Source of the DNA: Streptomyces sp. ISL-96
GTDB lineage: Bacteria; Actinomycetota; Actinomycetes; Streptomycetales; Streptomycetaceae
Direction: 5' to 3'
NCBI RefSeq assembly: GCF_018614035.1
Contig: NZ_JAGGPA010000026.1
Coordinates: 124,001-188,000, forward strand
DNA length: 64,000 nucleotides
Numbering within the stretch: the stretch's first letter is position 1; the number at the start of each line of letters is the position of its first letter. The position numbers were made by a program, and so were the translations under genes. Below are positions 43,768 through 52,574 of the stretch, piece after piece. The notes beneath the pieces were generated by a model. The model searched no databases. It worked only from the letters and a program-made list of their open reading frames with translations, and was not told the DNA's origin.

Positions 43768-43792
43768 GCCCCGGTCGCTCAGCGGCCGGGGC
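43768..43792 (+). terminator. Terminator after the DLW-39 gene
   Basis: GCCCCGGTCGC tca GCGGCCGGGGC followed by TTT. The remaining gap to 43960 is AT-richer than its surroundings (about 43885-43925) and should hold the promoter of the next gene. Confidence 0.82.
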
Positions 43793-43960
43793 TTTGTGCT
43801 GTCCGGGGCTGCTTTCGGGGGGCTTGCGGACTTTGTGGGGGCGGCCGAACGGGTTGCGGTCTGTTGTTGCCGGACCGTGACGGGATCCGCATTGAATTCA
43901 CCGAAGCAAATTAATAGCTTGCGAGAGCAAAGGTGGGGGATCTCTTTGAGGGGGGGACGG

Positions 43961-45898
43961 GTGAAACGGGTGAGGGGACGGCTGAGCCGTCGGACAGCGG
44001 GCGCGCTCATCGGCGGGACACTGCTCGCGCTGACCGCGGGACCGCTGCCCGGCGCGGCGGCGGCGCACAGGGAAGCGGTGGCGCGGGCGGACGGTGCGGG
44101 CAGCCTGGTGATGGTGCTCGACTCCTCCGGGTCCATGGCCGACGACGACGGCTCGGGGCGTACGCGGATGGAGGCGGCCCGCGCGGCGGTCGCCACGGTC
44201 GTGGACACGCTTCCGGACGGCCACCCCACCGGCCTGCGGGTGTACGGCGCCGACCGCGCCTCGGGGTGCTCCGACACCCGGCTGGTGCGGCCCGTACAGC
44301 CGCTGGACCGGGACGCGATGAAGCGGGCCGTGGACGGCGTACGGCCCAAGGGAGACACCCCTATGGGGCTTTCCCTGCAGAAGGCCGCCCAGGACCTCCC
44401 CGAGCCCGCCGACGGCGCACTCGGGCGGCGTACGGTCCTGCTGATCTCCGACGGTGAGGACAACTGCGGGACTCCGCAGCCCTGCGAAGTCGCCCGGCAG
44501 CTCGGCGAGGACGGCATCGACCTGCGGATCGACACCATCGGCTTCCAGGTACGCGGCAAGGCCAGGCAGCAGCTCGAATGCGTCGCGGAGGCCGGCCACG
44601 GCTCGTACTACGACGCACCCGACGCCAAAGCGCTGGCCCGGCAGTTGCAGCGCGCCTCGCAGCTCTCGGCGGGCGGATACCGCTTGCGGGGCGAGAGCGT
44701 CGAGGGCGGTGCGAGCGCGAGTGACGCCCCCGGCCTCGCGCCCGGCCAGTACACCGACACCATCGGGCCCGGCGAGACCCGCTGGTACGCCCCGCGGCTC
44801 GACGCGAAGTCGGCGGCGGACCTTGCCGTGACCGCCGTGCCGCAGCCGGGCGTCCCGGTGGCTCTCGCGGACGGGCTCGAACTCAAGCTCACCACCGAAG
44901 AGAAGGCAGGGGGCACCGGGGGTGTCACTTGCGAGACCAGCCAGAAGATCTTCGGGCAGAACGAGGGCGCGATGGTGCTCACGACCGCTGTCAGCCGCAT
45001 CCCCTCCCCAGACGGTGGCCAATTCTGCGACCCGGCGGGCCGCTATCTGCTTTCTGTACACCGCACGAGCGATTCAGGTTCCGACCGGGCGCGCTGGCCT
45101 TTGGAGTTGAGGTACGCGGCGGAGCGGCCGCTCGCCAAGGGGACCGTGCCCGCGGAGTCCGCGACCGAGTACGGCGAGGCGGGCAAGGACGCCGTATCAC
45201 CCATGGGGGACCCCAAGGACGTCGAGGGCGGCACAGGGTTCAACGACGCCAGGGCGCTCGGCAAGGGCGTGTGGCGCGACCGGCTGCTGCCCGCCCAGAC
45301 CCGCTGGTACAAGGTGCGGGTCGGCTGGGGCCAGCAGCTGCGCTACGCCGTCGACTTCGGCAACGAGCCGACCCTGGAGGCGGACAGCACGGAAATGAGC
45401 TTCGTCGACACCGCGGCGTACAGCCCGGGCCGCAGGCCGGTCTCCGGCGGCGGAGAGTTCACCGACCGCACGATGTATCTCGGGAAACCGGCCGCGGTCG
45501 ACTCCGGGACCGTGCCGGTGGCCTGGACGAACCGGTGGGAGACGGCGGGGCATGTCGTCCCGGTGCGCAGCGCGGGTGATTACTACATCGCGGTGTCGCT
45601 CGGCCCGGACGCCGCCAGGTTCGCCGAGAACCCGGCGATCGGTGTCCTCCTGCGGGTCGATGTCGTCGGTGACGAACTGGCGGGGCCGCAGCACGATGCG
45701 CCCGTTCTGGCGAAGTCGGATACGGCGGCCCGCGCAGACAGCACTGGGGCCGGCGGGGCAGGATGGACCGGCACCGCGACCGCCGCGGCGGCGGGCGGCG
45801 CTGTCGTCCTGGCGGCGGGGACCGGGTTCGCCGTGTGCGCGGCGATGCGGCGTCGCAGGGCGGCGGCCAAGGAGACTGGGACGAGGGGTGGCGCGTGA
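43961..45898 (+). CDS. Secreted, membrane-anchored von Willebrand factor A protein
   Basis: A 645-aa protein with a signal peptide (about residues 1-35, ending near AAAH). The VWA domain has the metal-ion site DSSGSM, conserved T in KGDTPMG and LISDGEDNCG (about 50-235). Two extracellular beta-domains follow, each opening with a G-(E/V)-T/W-R-x-YxxRxD type segment (TIGPGETRWYAPRLDAKSAA, then LLPAQTRWYKVRVGWGQQLR). A C-terminal membrane helix and basic tail end it. Coupled to the next gene by GTGA overlap. It probably binds a ligand or assembles a surface complex; no enzyme motif seen. Confidence 0.85.
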   Translation: MKRVRGRLSRRTAGALIGGTLLALTAGPLPGAAAAHREAVARADGAGSLVMVLDSSGSMADDDGSGRTRMEAARAAVATVVDTLPDGHPTGLRVYGADRASGCSDTRLVRPVQPLDRDAMKRAVDGVRPKGDTPMGLSLQKAAQDLPEPADGALGRRTVLLISDGEDNCGTPQPCEVARQLGEDGIDLRIDTIGFQVRGKARQQLECVAEAGHGSYYDAPDAKALARQLQRASQLSAGGYRLRGESVEGGASASDAPGLAPGQYTDTIGPGETRWYAPRLDAKSAADLAVTAVPQPGVPVALADGLELKLTTEEKAGGTGGVTCETSQKIFGQNEGAMVLTTAVSRIPSPDGGQFCDPAGRYLLSVHRTSDSGSDRARWPLELRYAAERPLAKGTVPAESATEYGEAGKDAVSPMGDPKDVEGGTGFNDARALGKGVWRDRLLPAQTRWYKVRVGWGQQLRYAVDFGNEPTLEADSTEMSFVDTAAYSPGRRPVSGGGEFTDRTMYLGKPAAVDSGTVPVAWTNRWETAGHVVPVRSAGDYYIAVSLGPDAARFAENPAIGVLLRVDVVGDELAGPQHDAPVLAKSDTAARADSTGAGGAGWTGTATAAAAGGAVVLAAGTGFAVCAAMRRRRAAAKETGTRGGA

Positions 45899-47268
45899 GG
45901 ATGCGGCGCAGCAGGGGCAGGGTGGTGCCGGCGGTGGTGGCGGCGCTGTGCGCGGTGGCGGCGCTGCCGGCGCAGGCGTGGGCGGCGGGTGAGCCCAGCC
46001 CGTACACCTTCGGGCCGTCGGCGACGACGGTCAGGGGGGCGGTGACCACTACCGATGCCGAGGAGCTGAAGGCGGGCAGGACGTACCGGGACTCGATCAA
46101 GCCGGGCGGCAAGCTCTACTACCGTGTGGAGCTCGACGCGAAGTCCAACGCCTATGTGTCGGCGACGGCTGTTCCGAAGCTGGGGACGAAGGTCGGGTAC
46201 GCCGACGAGCTGAAGGTGACGTTGCAGGACCGCGACGGTTCCTCGTGCAGCTACAACACCGCGCGATTCAGCTCGGCGGAGTACGCGCGGCCGATCGGGA
46301 CGTACGCGCACCGGACCATGGAGGAGGACAGCACCTCCTGTCAGAGCCAGGACAGGTACTACGTGCTGATCGAGCGGACCAGTGAGGCCACCTCGTCGAG
46401 TGAGCCGTGGGAGCTGGAGATCCGGCATCTGACGGAGCCGGGGGTGAAGGCGGGCGGGGCGACCGCGGCTCCGGAGAGCTGGCCCAGTGGCTCGCCCCCG
46501 GCGCTTGGCGGTCAGGCCCGGGACCGCAGGGGCGGGACGAGCTTCTACAGTGCGACCGCTCTGGAGCAGGGCGAGTGGCGGGACAAGATCAAGCCGGGCG
46601 AGGCGCTGTTCTACAAGGTGCCGGTCGACTGGGGGCAGCAGCTGTTCGCCAGCGCGGACCTCGGCAGCACGGCCGGCGACGGATACGTGTCCAACGCGCT
46701 GACGATGGCGCTGTTCAACCCGGCGCGGGGGCTTGTCGACAGCGCGAGCGACATTACGTACGACGGCAAGCCGGAGTCGTCGGCGCTGGATCCGCTGCCG
46801 CCGGTGGCGTACGAGAACCGCTTCGACTCGTCCGAGGACGTCAACGGGATGCGGTTCGCGGGTTGGTACTACCTGAGGGTCAGTCTGAGTCCTGAGGTGG
46901 AGGAGGTGTTCGGGGCGAAGCCGATCGGGCTCTCCCTGCGGCTGACCGTGAAGGGGACTGCGAAGAACGCGCCCGCCTATGCCGGGGACCCCGGTGAATT
47001 CCAGGTCACGGACGACGACCTGAACGCGGCGGAGGACGGGCTGAGCACGCCCGCGGCGGCGAAGAGCGACACGATGCGGCTCGTCGCGGCGGCGGGGATC
47101 GGGGCGGGCACCGTGCTGGTGCTCGGGCTCGGGGTGTGGACGCTCGTCGCCAGGCGGCGCGCGGTGGTGGATCCGGTGGTGGATCCGGGGGCGGAGGCCG
47201 GGGCCGGCGTTGGTCCCGGCCATGACAGTGGGGCGGCTACGCGGTACGGGCCGCCTTCCGCCTGGTAA
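45895..47268 (+). CDS. Secreted, membrane-anchored partner protein with duplicated beta-domain
   Basis: About 457 aa; GTG at 45895 overlaps the VWA gene stop, with an ATG two codons later. Signal peptide ends near AWAAGEP. Two domains are homologous to the two beta-domains of the upstream VWA protein: SIKPGGKLYYRVELDAKSNA, then KIKPGEALFYKVPVDWGQQL. A C-terminal helix (about residues 400-420) and Arg stop anchor it. The shared domains and coupled translation suggest the two proteins act together at the cell surface. Function unknown. Confidence 0.82.
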   Translation: MRMRRSRGRVVPAVVAALCAVAALPAQAWAAGEPSPYTFGPSATTVRGAVTTTDAEELKAGRTYRDSIKPGGKLYYRVELDAKSNAYVSATAVPKLGTKVGYADELKVTLQDRDGSSCSYNTARFSSAEYARPIGTYAHRTMEEDSTSCQSQDRYYVLIERTSEATSSSEPWELEIRHLTEPGVKAGGATAAPESWPSGSPPALGGQARDRRGGTSFYSATALEQGEWRDKIKPGEALFYKVPVDWGQQLFASADLGSTAGDGYVSNALTMALFNPARGLVDSASDITYDGKPESSALDPLPPVAYENRFDSSEDVNGMRFAGWYYLRVSLSPEVEEVFGAKPIGLSLRLTVKGTAKNAPAYAGDPGEFQVTDDDLNAAEDGLSTPAAAKSDTMRLVAAAGIGAGTVLVLGLGVWTLVARRRAVVDPVVDPGAEAGAGVGPGHDSGAATRYGPPSAW

Positions 47269-47279
47269 GCGGCTCCGGC

Positions 47280-48683
<1,404 letters not shown>

Positions 48684-48714
48684 TGCGCTGCGCCCGCTCC
48701 CCGGTCCGCTTGCT

Positions 48715-49263
48715 TCAGCTCTGATGCGCTTCGTAGTGGGCGACCGCGTCGGCGGTGCGCCCGGCGCCGTACACCCGGAGGAACTCTGCCAGTTCGGGGT
48801 GGGTCGGGGCGAGGGTGTCCGCCGCATCTATGATGTCGCCGGCCGCCGCCACCGAGCGCAGCAGTGACTGGATCTCGCGCACCACGCGCCGCACGGTCGG
48901 CGCTCCGGAACTGGCCGTGGTCTGGCTGGTGTTGCTGAGCACGGAGCCGCCCTGGGACTTTTTGATCTCATCCATCCGGTCGGTGGCCTCGGCGGCGCTG
49001 ACGCTGCCGTCGGCGACCTGGCCGGCCAGGTCCTGCAGAGCCTGGACACGCTGGACCACGGCCGGGTTGCCGATCTTGGCGCGCTGGCCGCTCATCAGCT
49101 GGGACAGCATGGGTGCGGACAGGCCGAGCACGGCGGCGAGTCTGGCCTGGTTCAGGCCCAGATCGTCGATCAGCCGGCGAAAGAGTGCCCCCAGCGGCTC
49201 CCCGTACCAATTGCGCTGAAGCTCTCTGGCTCTGGCCGTCGACTCCTGCTGCGCTGCATCCAT
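48715..49263 (-). CDS. XRE-family helix-turn-helix protein
   Basis: A 182-aa DNA-binding protein. The HTH lies at about residues 26-60 (LIDDLGLNQARLAAVLGLS, then APMLSQLMSGQRAKI), with a helical C-terminal half lacking any known sensor domain. It lies directly upstream of the Ser/Thr kinase on the same strand and near tRNA-Ala, an arrangement usual in Streptomyces, so the kinase may regulate it or the reverse. Regulon unknown. Confidence 0.88.
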   Translation of the reverse strand: MDAAQQESTARARELQRNWYGEPLGALFRRLIDDLGLNQARLAAVLGLSAPMLSQLMSGQRAKIGNPAVVQRVQALQDLAGQVADGSVSAAEATDRMDEIKKSQGGSVLSNTSQTTASSGAPTVRRVVREIQSLLRSVAAAGDIIDAADTLAPTHPELAEFLRVYGAGRTADAVAHYEAHQS

Positions 49264-49425
49264 TGCGTCTCCCCTTCGCTGCTGCGAACCTCGCCGAGCA
49301 TCTTACGGAGCGTGGTCGCGGACCGGGAGTCCCAATCCTTTTGCAGGATCCGGGGGGAGTACCGGTACTCTGTTCTGCGGCGGTGGCCACGGCGCGGTTG
49401 TGGCCGGTCGTATCCTCCCGTTCGC

Positions 49426-49498
49426 GGGGCCTTAGCTCAGTTGGTAGAGCGCTGCCTTTGCAAGGCAGATGTCAGGAGTTCGAATCTCCTAGGCTCCA
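49426..49498 (+). tRNA. tRNA-Ala (UGC)
   Basis: 73 bases. Acceptor stem GGGGCCT/AGGCTCC includes the G3-U70 pair that marks alanine tRNAs. D-arm TAGCTCAGTTGGTAGAGC, anticodon stem CTGCC/GGCAG with loop TTTGCAA (anticodon TGC), T-arm AGGAGTTCGAATCTCCT. CCA not encoded. Confidence 0.97.
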
Positions 49499-49521
49499 CT
49501 CCATAGATGCCCTCTGACCTG
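49492..49521 (+). repeat. Left copy of island-flanking direct repeat (attL-like)
   Basis: Starts inside the tRNA-Ala acceptor stem and runs into the terminator arm: GGCTCCAC-tCCat-AGATG-CCCTCTGACCTG. It aligns with 58912-58942 in 27 of 31 columns. Candidate integration-site remnant. Confidence 0.55.
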
Positions 49522-49544
49522 CGGAAACGCGGTTTCAGGGGGCA
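49508..49544 (+). terminator. Terminator after tRNA-Ala
   Basis: TGCCCTCTGACCTGCG / CGCGGTTTCAGGGGGCA with imperfect pairing, then TTTTT. Confidence 0.85.
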
Positions 49545-49629
49545 TTTTTGTGCCCATTGTTGGGCACGATGTGCCCCCCGGCCGATTCTCGGCCCTTGAG
49601 CCGACAGGGGCGAGGGTCGCCTGTCCGAG

Positions 49630-49904
49630 ATGACGTACAGCATTGGTGAGGGGCCGGCGACCCGGGTCAGTCTCTCTCTGCCTGAGGGGACCGCTGAGGC
49701 GATCCGTGCCCGGTCGGCAAGCGTGAGTTTTCCGCGTTCATCGCCGCGGCCGTCGAGCGGGAGCTGCGTGGCCAGGTGCTGGACGAGTACTTGGCCGACT
49801 ATGAGAGCCGTAAGGGATCGATCTCCGAGCAGGCGCGGCAGCGTGCACGTCAGGTGTTCGACGAGGTGTTCGCTGAGGAGGACCAGTGGCCCGCCGCAAG
49901 CTGA
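49630..49904 (+). pseudogene. Frameshifted ribbon-helix-helix antitoxin (VapB-like)
   Basis: The first frame reads ATRVSLSLPEGTAEAIRAR, the start of an RHH-type antitoxin. After about 49712 the family-like sequence continues in the next frame as VGKREFSAFIAAAVERELRG and DEYLADYESRKGS, ending at 49904. One G appears missing in CGGTCGGC (CGGGTCGGC would restore the frame). Without the shift it would be a ~91-aa protein whose end overlaps the PIN toxin start by 19 bases. It could be a true mutation or a sequencing error in a G run. Confidence 0.7.
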
Positions 49905-50299
49905 GCCACGAGGGGACGCTGGTCCTGGACAGCGAGGGGCTCGCCGAGCTGCTCAGCGATGACGAGACCGTGGTGGCCTTGTTCGCGGAGGCGCGGTCCC
50001 GTGGCATGGAGGTGGTGAGCAGTGCGCTCACCATCATCGAAGCCGTGCATGCCCGTACGAACAAGGCGCGGCTGGGCCGGGTGCTATCTGGCCTGCGCGC
50101 CGTGCCGGTGGGGGATGAGGAGGCGAAGGCGGCCTCGGCGCTATTGATGAGGGCTGGGCTGCACGGTCACGAGTACGCCATCGATGCGGCCGTAGCTGAG
50201 GCCGCCCTGCGGCAGCGGCGTCCGGTTCTCATGCTGACGTCGGATGTCGACGACATGACCAAGCTGTGTGGTGACCGGGTCCGCCTCGTCGCAGTGTGA
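49886..50299 (+). CDS. PIN-domain toxin-like ribonuclease (VapC-like)
   Basis: A 137-aa protein with the PIN acidic set in order: D15 in LVLDSEGL, E52 in LTIIEAVHA, D100 in YAIDAAVA and D120 in TSDVDD. This is enough for the metal-dependent RNase centre. It begins inside the end of the broken antitoxin frame, the normal toxin-antitoxin overlap. VapC-type toxins cleave tRNA or rRNA. With the antitoxin apparently frameshifted, the toxin may be silent, or another antitoxin may act. Confidence 0.8.
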   Translation: MARRKLSHEGTLVLDSEGLAELLSDDETVVALFAEARSRGMEVVSSALTIIEAVHARTNKARLGRVLSGLRAVPVGDEEAKAASALLMRAGLHGHEYAIDAAVAEAALRQRRPVLMLTSDVDDMTKLCGDRVRLVAV

Positions 50300-50711
50300 G
50301 CCACCCTGGCATGACGATGCGCGGCGATTGAGCGGTCGGGCCACGGCCAGTACTGACTGGGCAGCAAAGCAGCTCATGTCGATATGCGGCGATGTCAGGT
50401 GTCCAGGACTCCCTCGACCCGCATCGGATCCATGGCCGACATTGGCGCGGTCTTTGGGATCCCTGAGGGCTTGCTGTGAAGCGCGCCCATGCCGTCGTAG
50501 CGGGCTCCGACACGGACGGCGGCCGCGGAGGCACGTCGTGGATTCCCGCTCGCGATCAGCGCCGGTCAGGCGGGCGGCACCAAAAGACCAGCTCCGCAAC
50601 GGGGGAGGTGCGGAGCTGGTCGTCTCTTGGTGGTGCGTACGGCGTCAGGCCGTCACTCTTTCGTACGCGGCGAGCAGCACCGGCACAGGTGGGGCCCCTC
50701 CAGCACCGGTC
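50300..50711. other. Non-coding or decayed segment with a hairpin
   Basis: No recognisable gene. A perfect 13-base inverted repeat (GACCAGCTCCGCA / TGCGGAGCTGGTC, 50586-50621) looks like an orphan terminator of a lost gene. Confidence 0.5.
50586..50621. terminator. Orphan terminator hairpin
   Basis: Arms GACCAGCTCCGCA and TGCGGAGCTGGTC around a 10-base loop. No intact gene ends at it on either strand. Confidence 0.65.
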
Positions 50712-51150
50712 GGCCTGCCCGTCGCGGTCGTGGACGACGAGCAGTTGGTTCGCTCGGGGCTGCAGTTGATCCTGAGCTCGGCCGGGGGCATCGAGGCGGT
50801 GGTGGACTGCGGCGGCGCCGGGGCCGTCGACGCGGTGCGGGCCTTGGCGGCAGGGGGGGGAGGATCCTGGCGCCGGAGGCCGCGGGTGCCGTGATCGGCG
50901 GCTGTTTCGCCTCCGGCCGTGAGAACGACGCGACCCGTCGGCTGGAGGGCCTGACCGAACGCGAACGTCAGGTGCTCGCCCTCGTCGGCGAGGGACTGTC
51001 CAACCGGGAGATCGCCCGGCATCTGCGGCTCTCCCACGGGACGGTCAAGGACCACGTCAGTTCGCTCCGCGCCAAGCTGGGTGGCGTCAACCGCGTCCAG
51101 GCCGCCGTCGTCGCGGACGGCGCGGGCCTGATCGAGGAGCGGCAGTCACA
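50712..51150 (+). pseudogene. Decayed NarL/LuxR-family response regulator
   Basis: The receiver-domain start GLPVAVVDDEQLVRSGLQLI is followed by DCGGAGAVDAVRAL. The sequence then jumps, across an 8-G run at 50853-50860 and into another frame, to the end of the linker GRILAPEAAGAVIGG and an intact LuxR HTH (LTERERQVLALVGEGLSNRE then IARHLRLSHGTVKDHVSSL). The phosphoacceptor Asp region, about 55 residues, is missing. So this is an internal deletion plus frameshift. The plus-strand sequence from about 51150 to 51535 has no recognisable gene. Confidence 0.75.
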
Positions 51151-51535
51151 GTCTTCTCCCGCCCCGGCGATCAGTGCGGCGGCGCATCGCACCCCGCGGG
51201 CCCGGTACGGACTCAGATCCCCGCGCAACAGGACGGCCTCTGAGACAGCCCTGTGCCAGGGGGAGAACACCGGGTCGGTTTTCGTGGTCATATACGGCGC
51301 ATGGTGGGGTGAGGTCTGCCGTCTGCCTCACGCGGCGGCGCCCACTCATGGGGCTACGACGGCGTCTATGGGGACGCCTTCGCTCCCATGCGACCCCTCT
51401 CAGACAGGCCGCAAGGTTGGCTGGGCCGGCATCACGAGTACACGTTCGACAGCGCCGATCGGCTGCACCGCGGCGAGAGCGCATCCCGTTCAACACCCAC
51501 GCGTATGAAAGGGGCCCTTGCTAGCCTTAACTGTT

Positions 51536-52453
51536 ATGGAACTGCGTCAACTTGAGTATTTTGTAGCTGTATCGGAAGAGGCGAGTTTCACCAAGGCCGC
51601 CGCGCGCCTCTACGTGGCCCAGCCAGGAGTGAGCGCGCAGATCAGACGCCTGGAACACGAACTCGGACAGCAACTGCTCGACCGCTCGGGGCGCACTGTG
51701 CGGCTCACGGAAGTGGGAACCGCGGTCCTGGCCTACGCCCGTCGGGCGCTCGACGGCGTCGCCGGCATGAGACTGGTGATCGACGACTTCACCGGGCTGA
51801 TGCGGGGCCGCGTGTCCGTGGGGATGGTGCGTTCGTGCTCCTCCCTCGACCTGCCCGAACTGCTCTCGGACTTCCACAAGGCGCATCCCGCGGTGGAGAT
51901 CACCCTCACCGAGCAGAATACGGACCGGCTGCTCGACGACCTCCACAACGGCTTACTCGACGCGGCGATCGTCGCGCTGACGACTGCCAGGCTCCCGGGC
52001 ATCGATCTCCACGTCATCGCTGACGAATCGCTGGTCGTCGCCGTCAACCCCAGTGACCTGCTGGCCGATCGCGCCTCGATTCCCGTCACGGAGCTGCGTG
52101 ACCGGCCGCTGATCAGCCTCCCAGCAGGGACGGGCATGCGAGCCTGCCTCGAAAAGGCATGCGCCGAGGCCGGATTCGAGCCGCGGGTGGTCTTCGAGGC
52201 GAGCGACCCCAACATACTTGCCCAACTCGCAATCCACAGCCTCGGCGCCGCCGTCATCCCGGAGTCACTCGCGGCCCTGCACACGGAGGAACTTCACGCC
52301 GTCAACCTCGCGAGCCCGTGGTTCCGCGGCCTGATGGCCCTCGCGTGGCGCTCGGAGGGCCCGATGAGCCCCGCCGCGCACGCCTTCGTCGAACACGCCA
52401 GAGCCGTCCTGGCGACGCCGTACGCATCCGGCCATCCTTCCGCCGAGGCATAA
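51536..52453 (+). CDS. LysR-family regulator with a TTA codon
   Basis: A 305-aa LysR regulator. The HTH MELRQLEYFVAVSEEASFTK and AAARLYVAQPGVSAQIRRLE cover residues 1-40, and the ligand-binding domain runs from about 90. Leu140 is encoded by TTA at 51953-51955, a codon read in Streptomyces only by the bldA tRNA, so translation is likely limited to late growth. A T-N11-A palindrome begins inside its stop codon, upstream of the efflux gene, which is therefore the likely target. No ligand can be inferred. Confidence 0.9.
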   Translation: MELRQLEYFVAVSEEASFTKAAARLYVAQPGVSAQIRRLEHELGQQLLDRSGRTVRLTEVGTAVLAYARRALDGVAGMRLVIDDFTGLMRGRVSVGMVRSCSSLDLPELLSDFHKAHPAVEITLTEQNTDRLLDDLHNGLLDAAIVALTTARLPGIDLHVIADESLVVAVNPSDLLADRASIPVTELRDRPLISLPAGTGMRACLEKACAEAGFEPRVVFEASDPNILAQLAIHSLGAAVIPESLAALHTEELHAVNLASPWFRGLMALAWRSEGPMSPAAHAFVEHARAVLATPYASGHPSAEA

Positions 52454-52464
52454 CCATCGGTTAT
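52450..52464. promoter_or_regulatory. LysR-type operator upstream of the efflux gene
   Basis: ATAACC-ATC-GGTTAT, a perfect palindrome containing the T-N11-A LysR box. It lies 110 bases before the transporter start and overlaps the lysR stop codon. Confidence 0.6.
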
Positions 52465-52481
52465 CGGGGTCAGAACCACCC

Positions 52482-52491
52482 GATCTTGGAC
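52482..52491 (+). promoter_or_regulatory. Shared promoter element, copy 1
   Basis: GATCTTGGAC, also found at 54290-54299 before the oxidase gene. It contains TTGGAC, a possible -35. A nearby TTATCGGGG (52461) has its complement CCCCGATAA at 54275. Confidence 0.4.
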
Positions 52492-52574
52492 TTGCGTCCC
52501 GGCCGGCCCAAAGGTGAAGGCGGAGTGCGCGCCCGGTACACGACGGGCCGTCGCTGAGGAAAGGGCCTGAGCCG

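Noticed and set aside
50268..50894. Continuous plus-strand frame across the PIN-toxin end and the regulator remnant
   Set aside because: Only its last third resembles a receiver domain; the earlier part is a chance open frame.
51307..51520. Frame reading YTFDSADRLHRGES upstream of lysR as a possible gene remnant
   Set aside because: No recognisable family and no start; too short to support a call.
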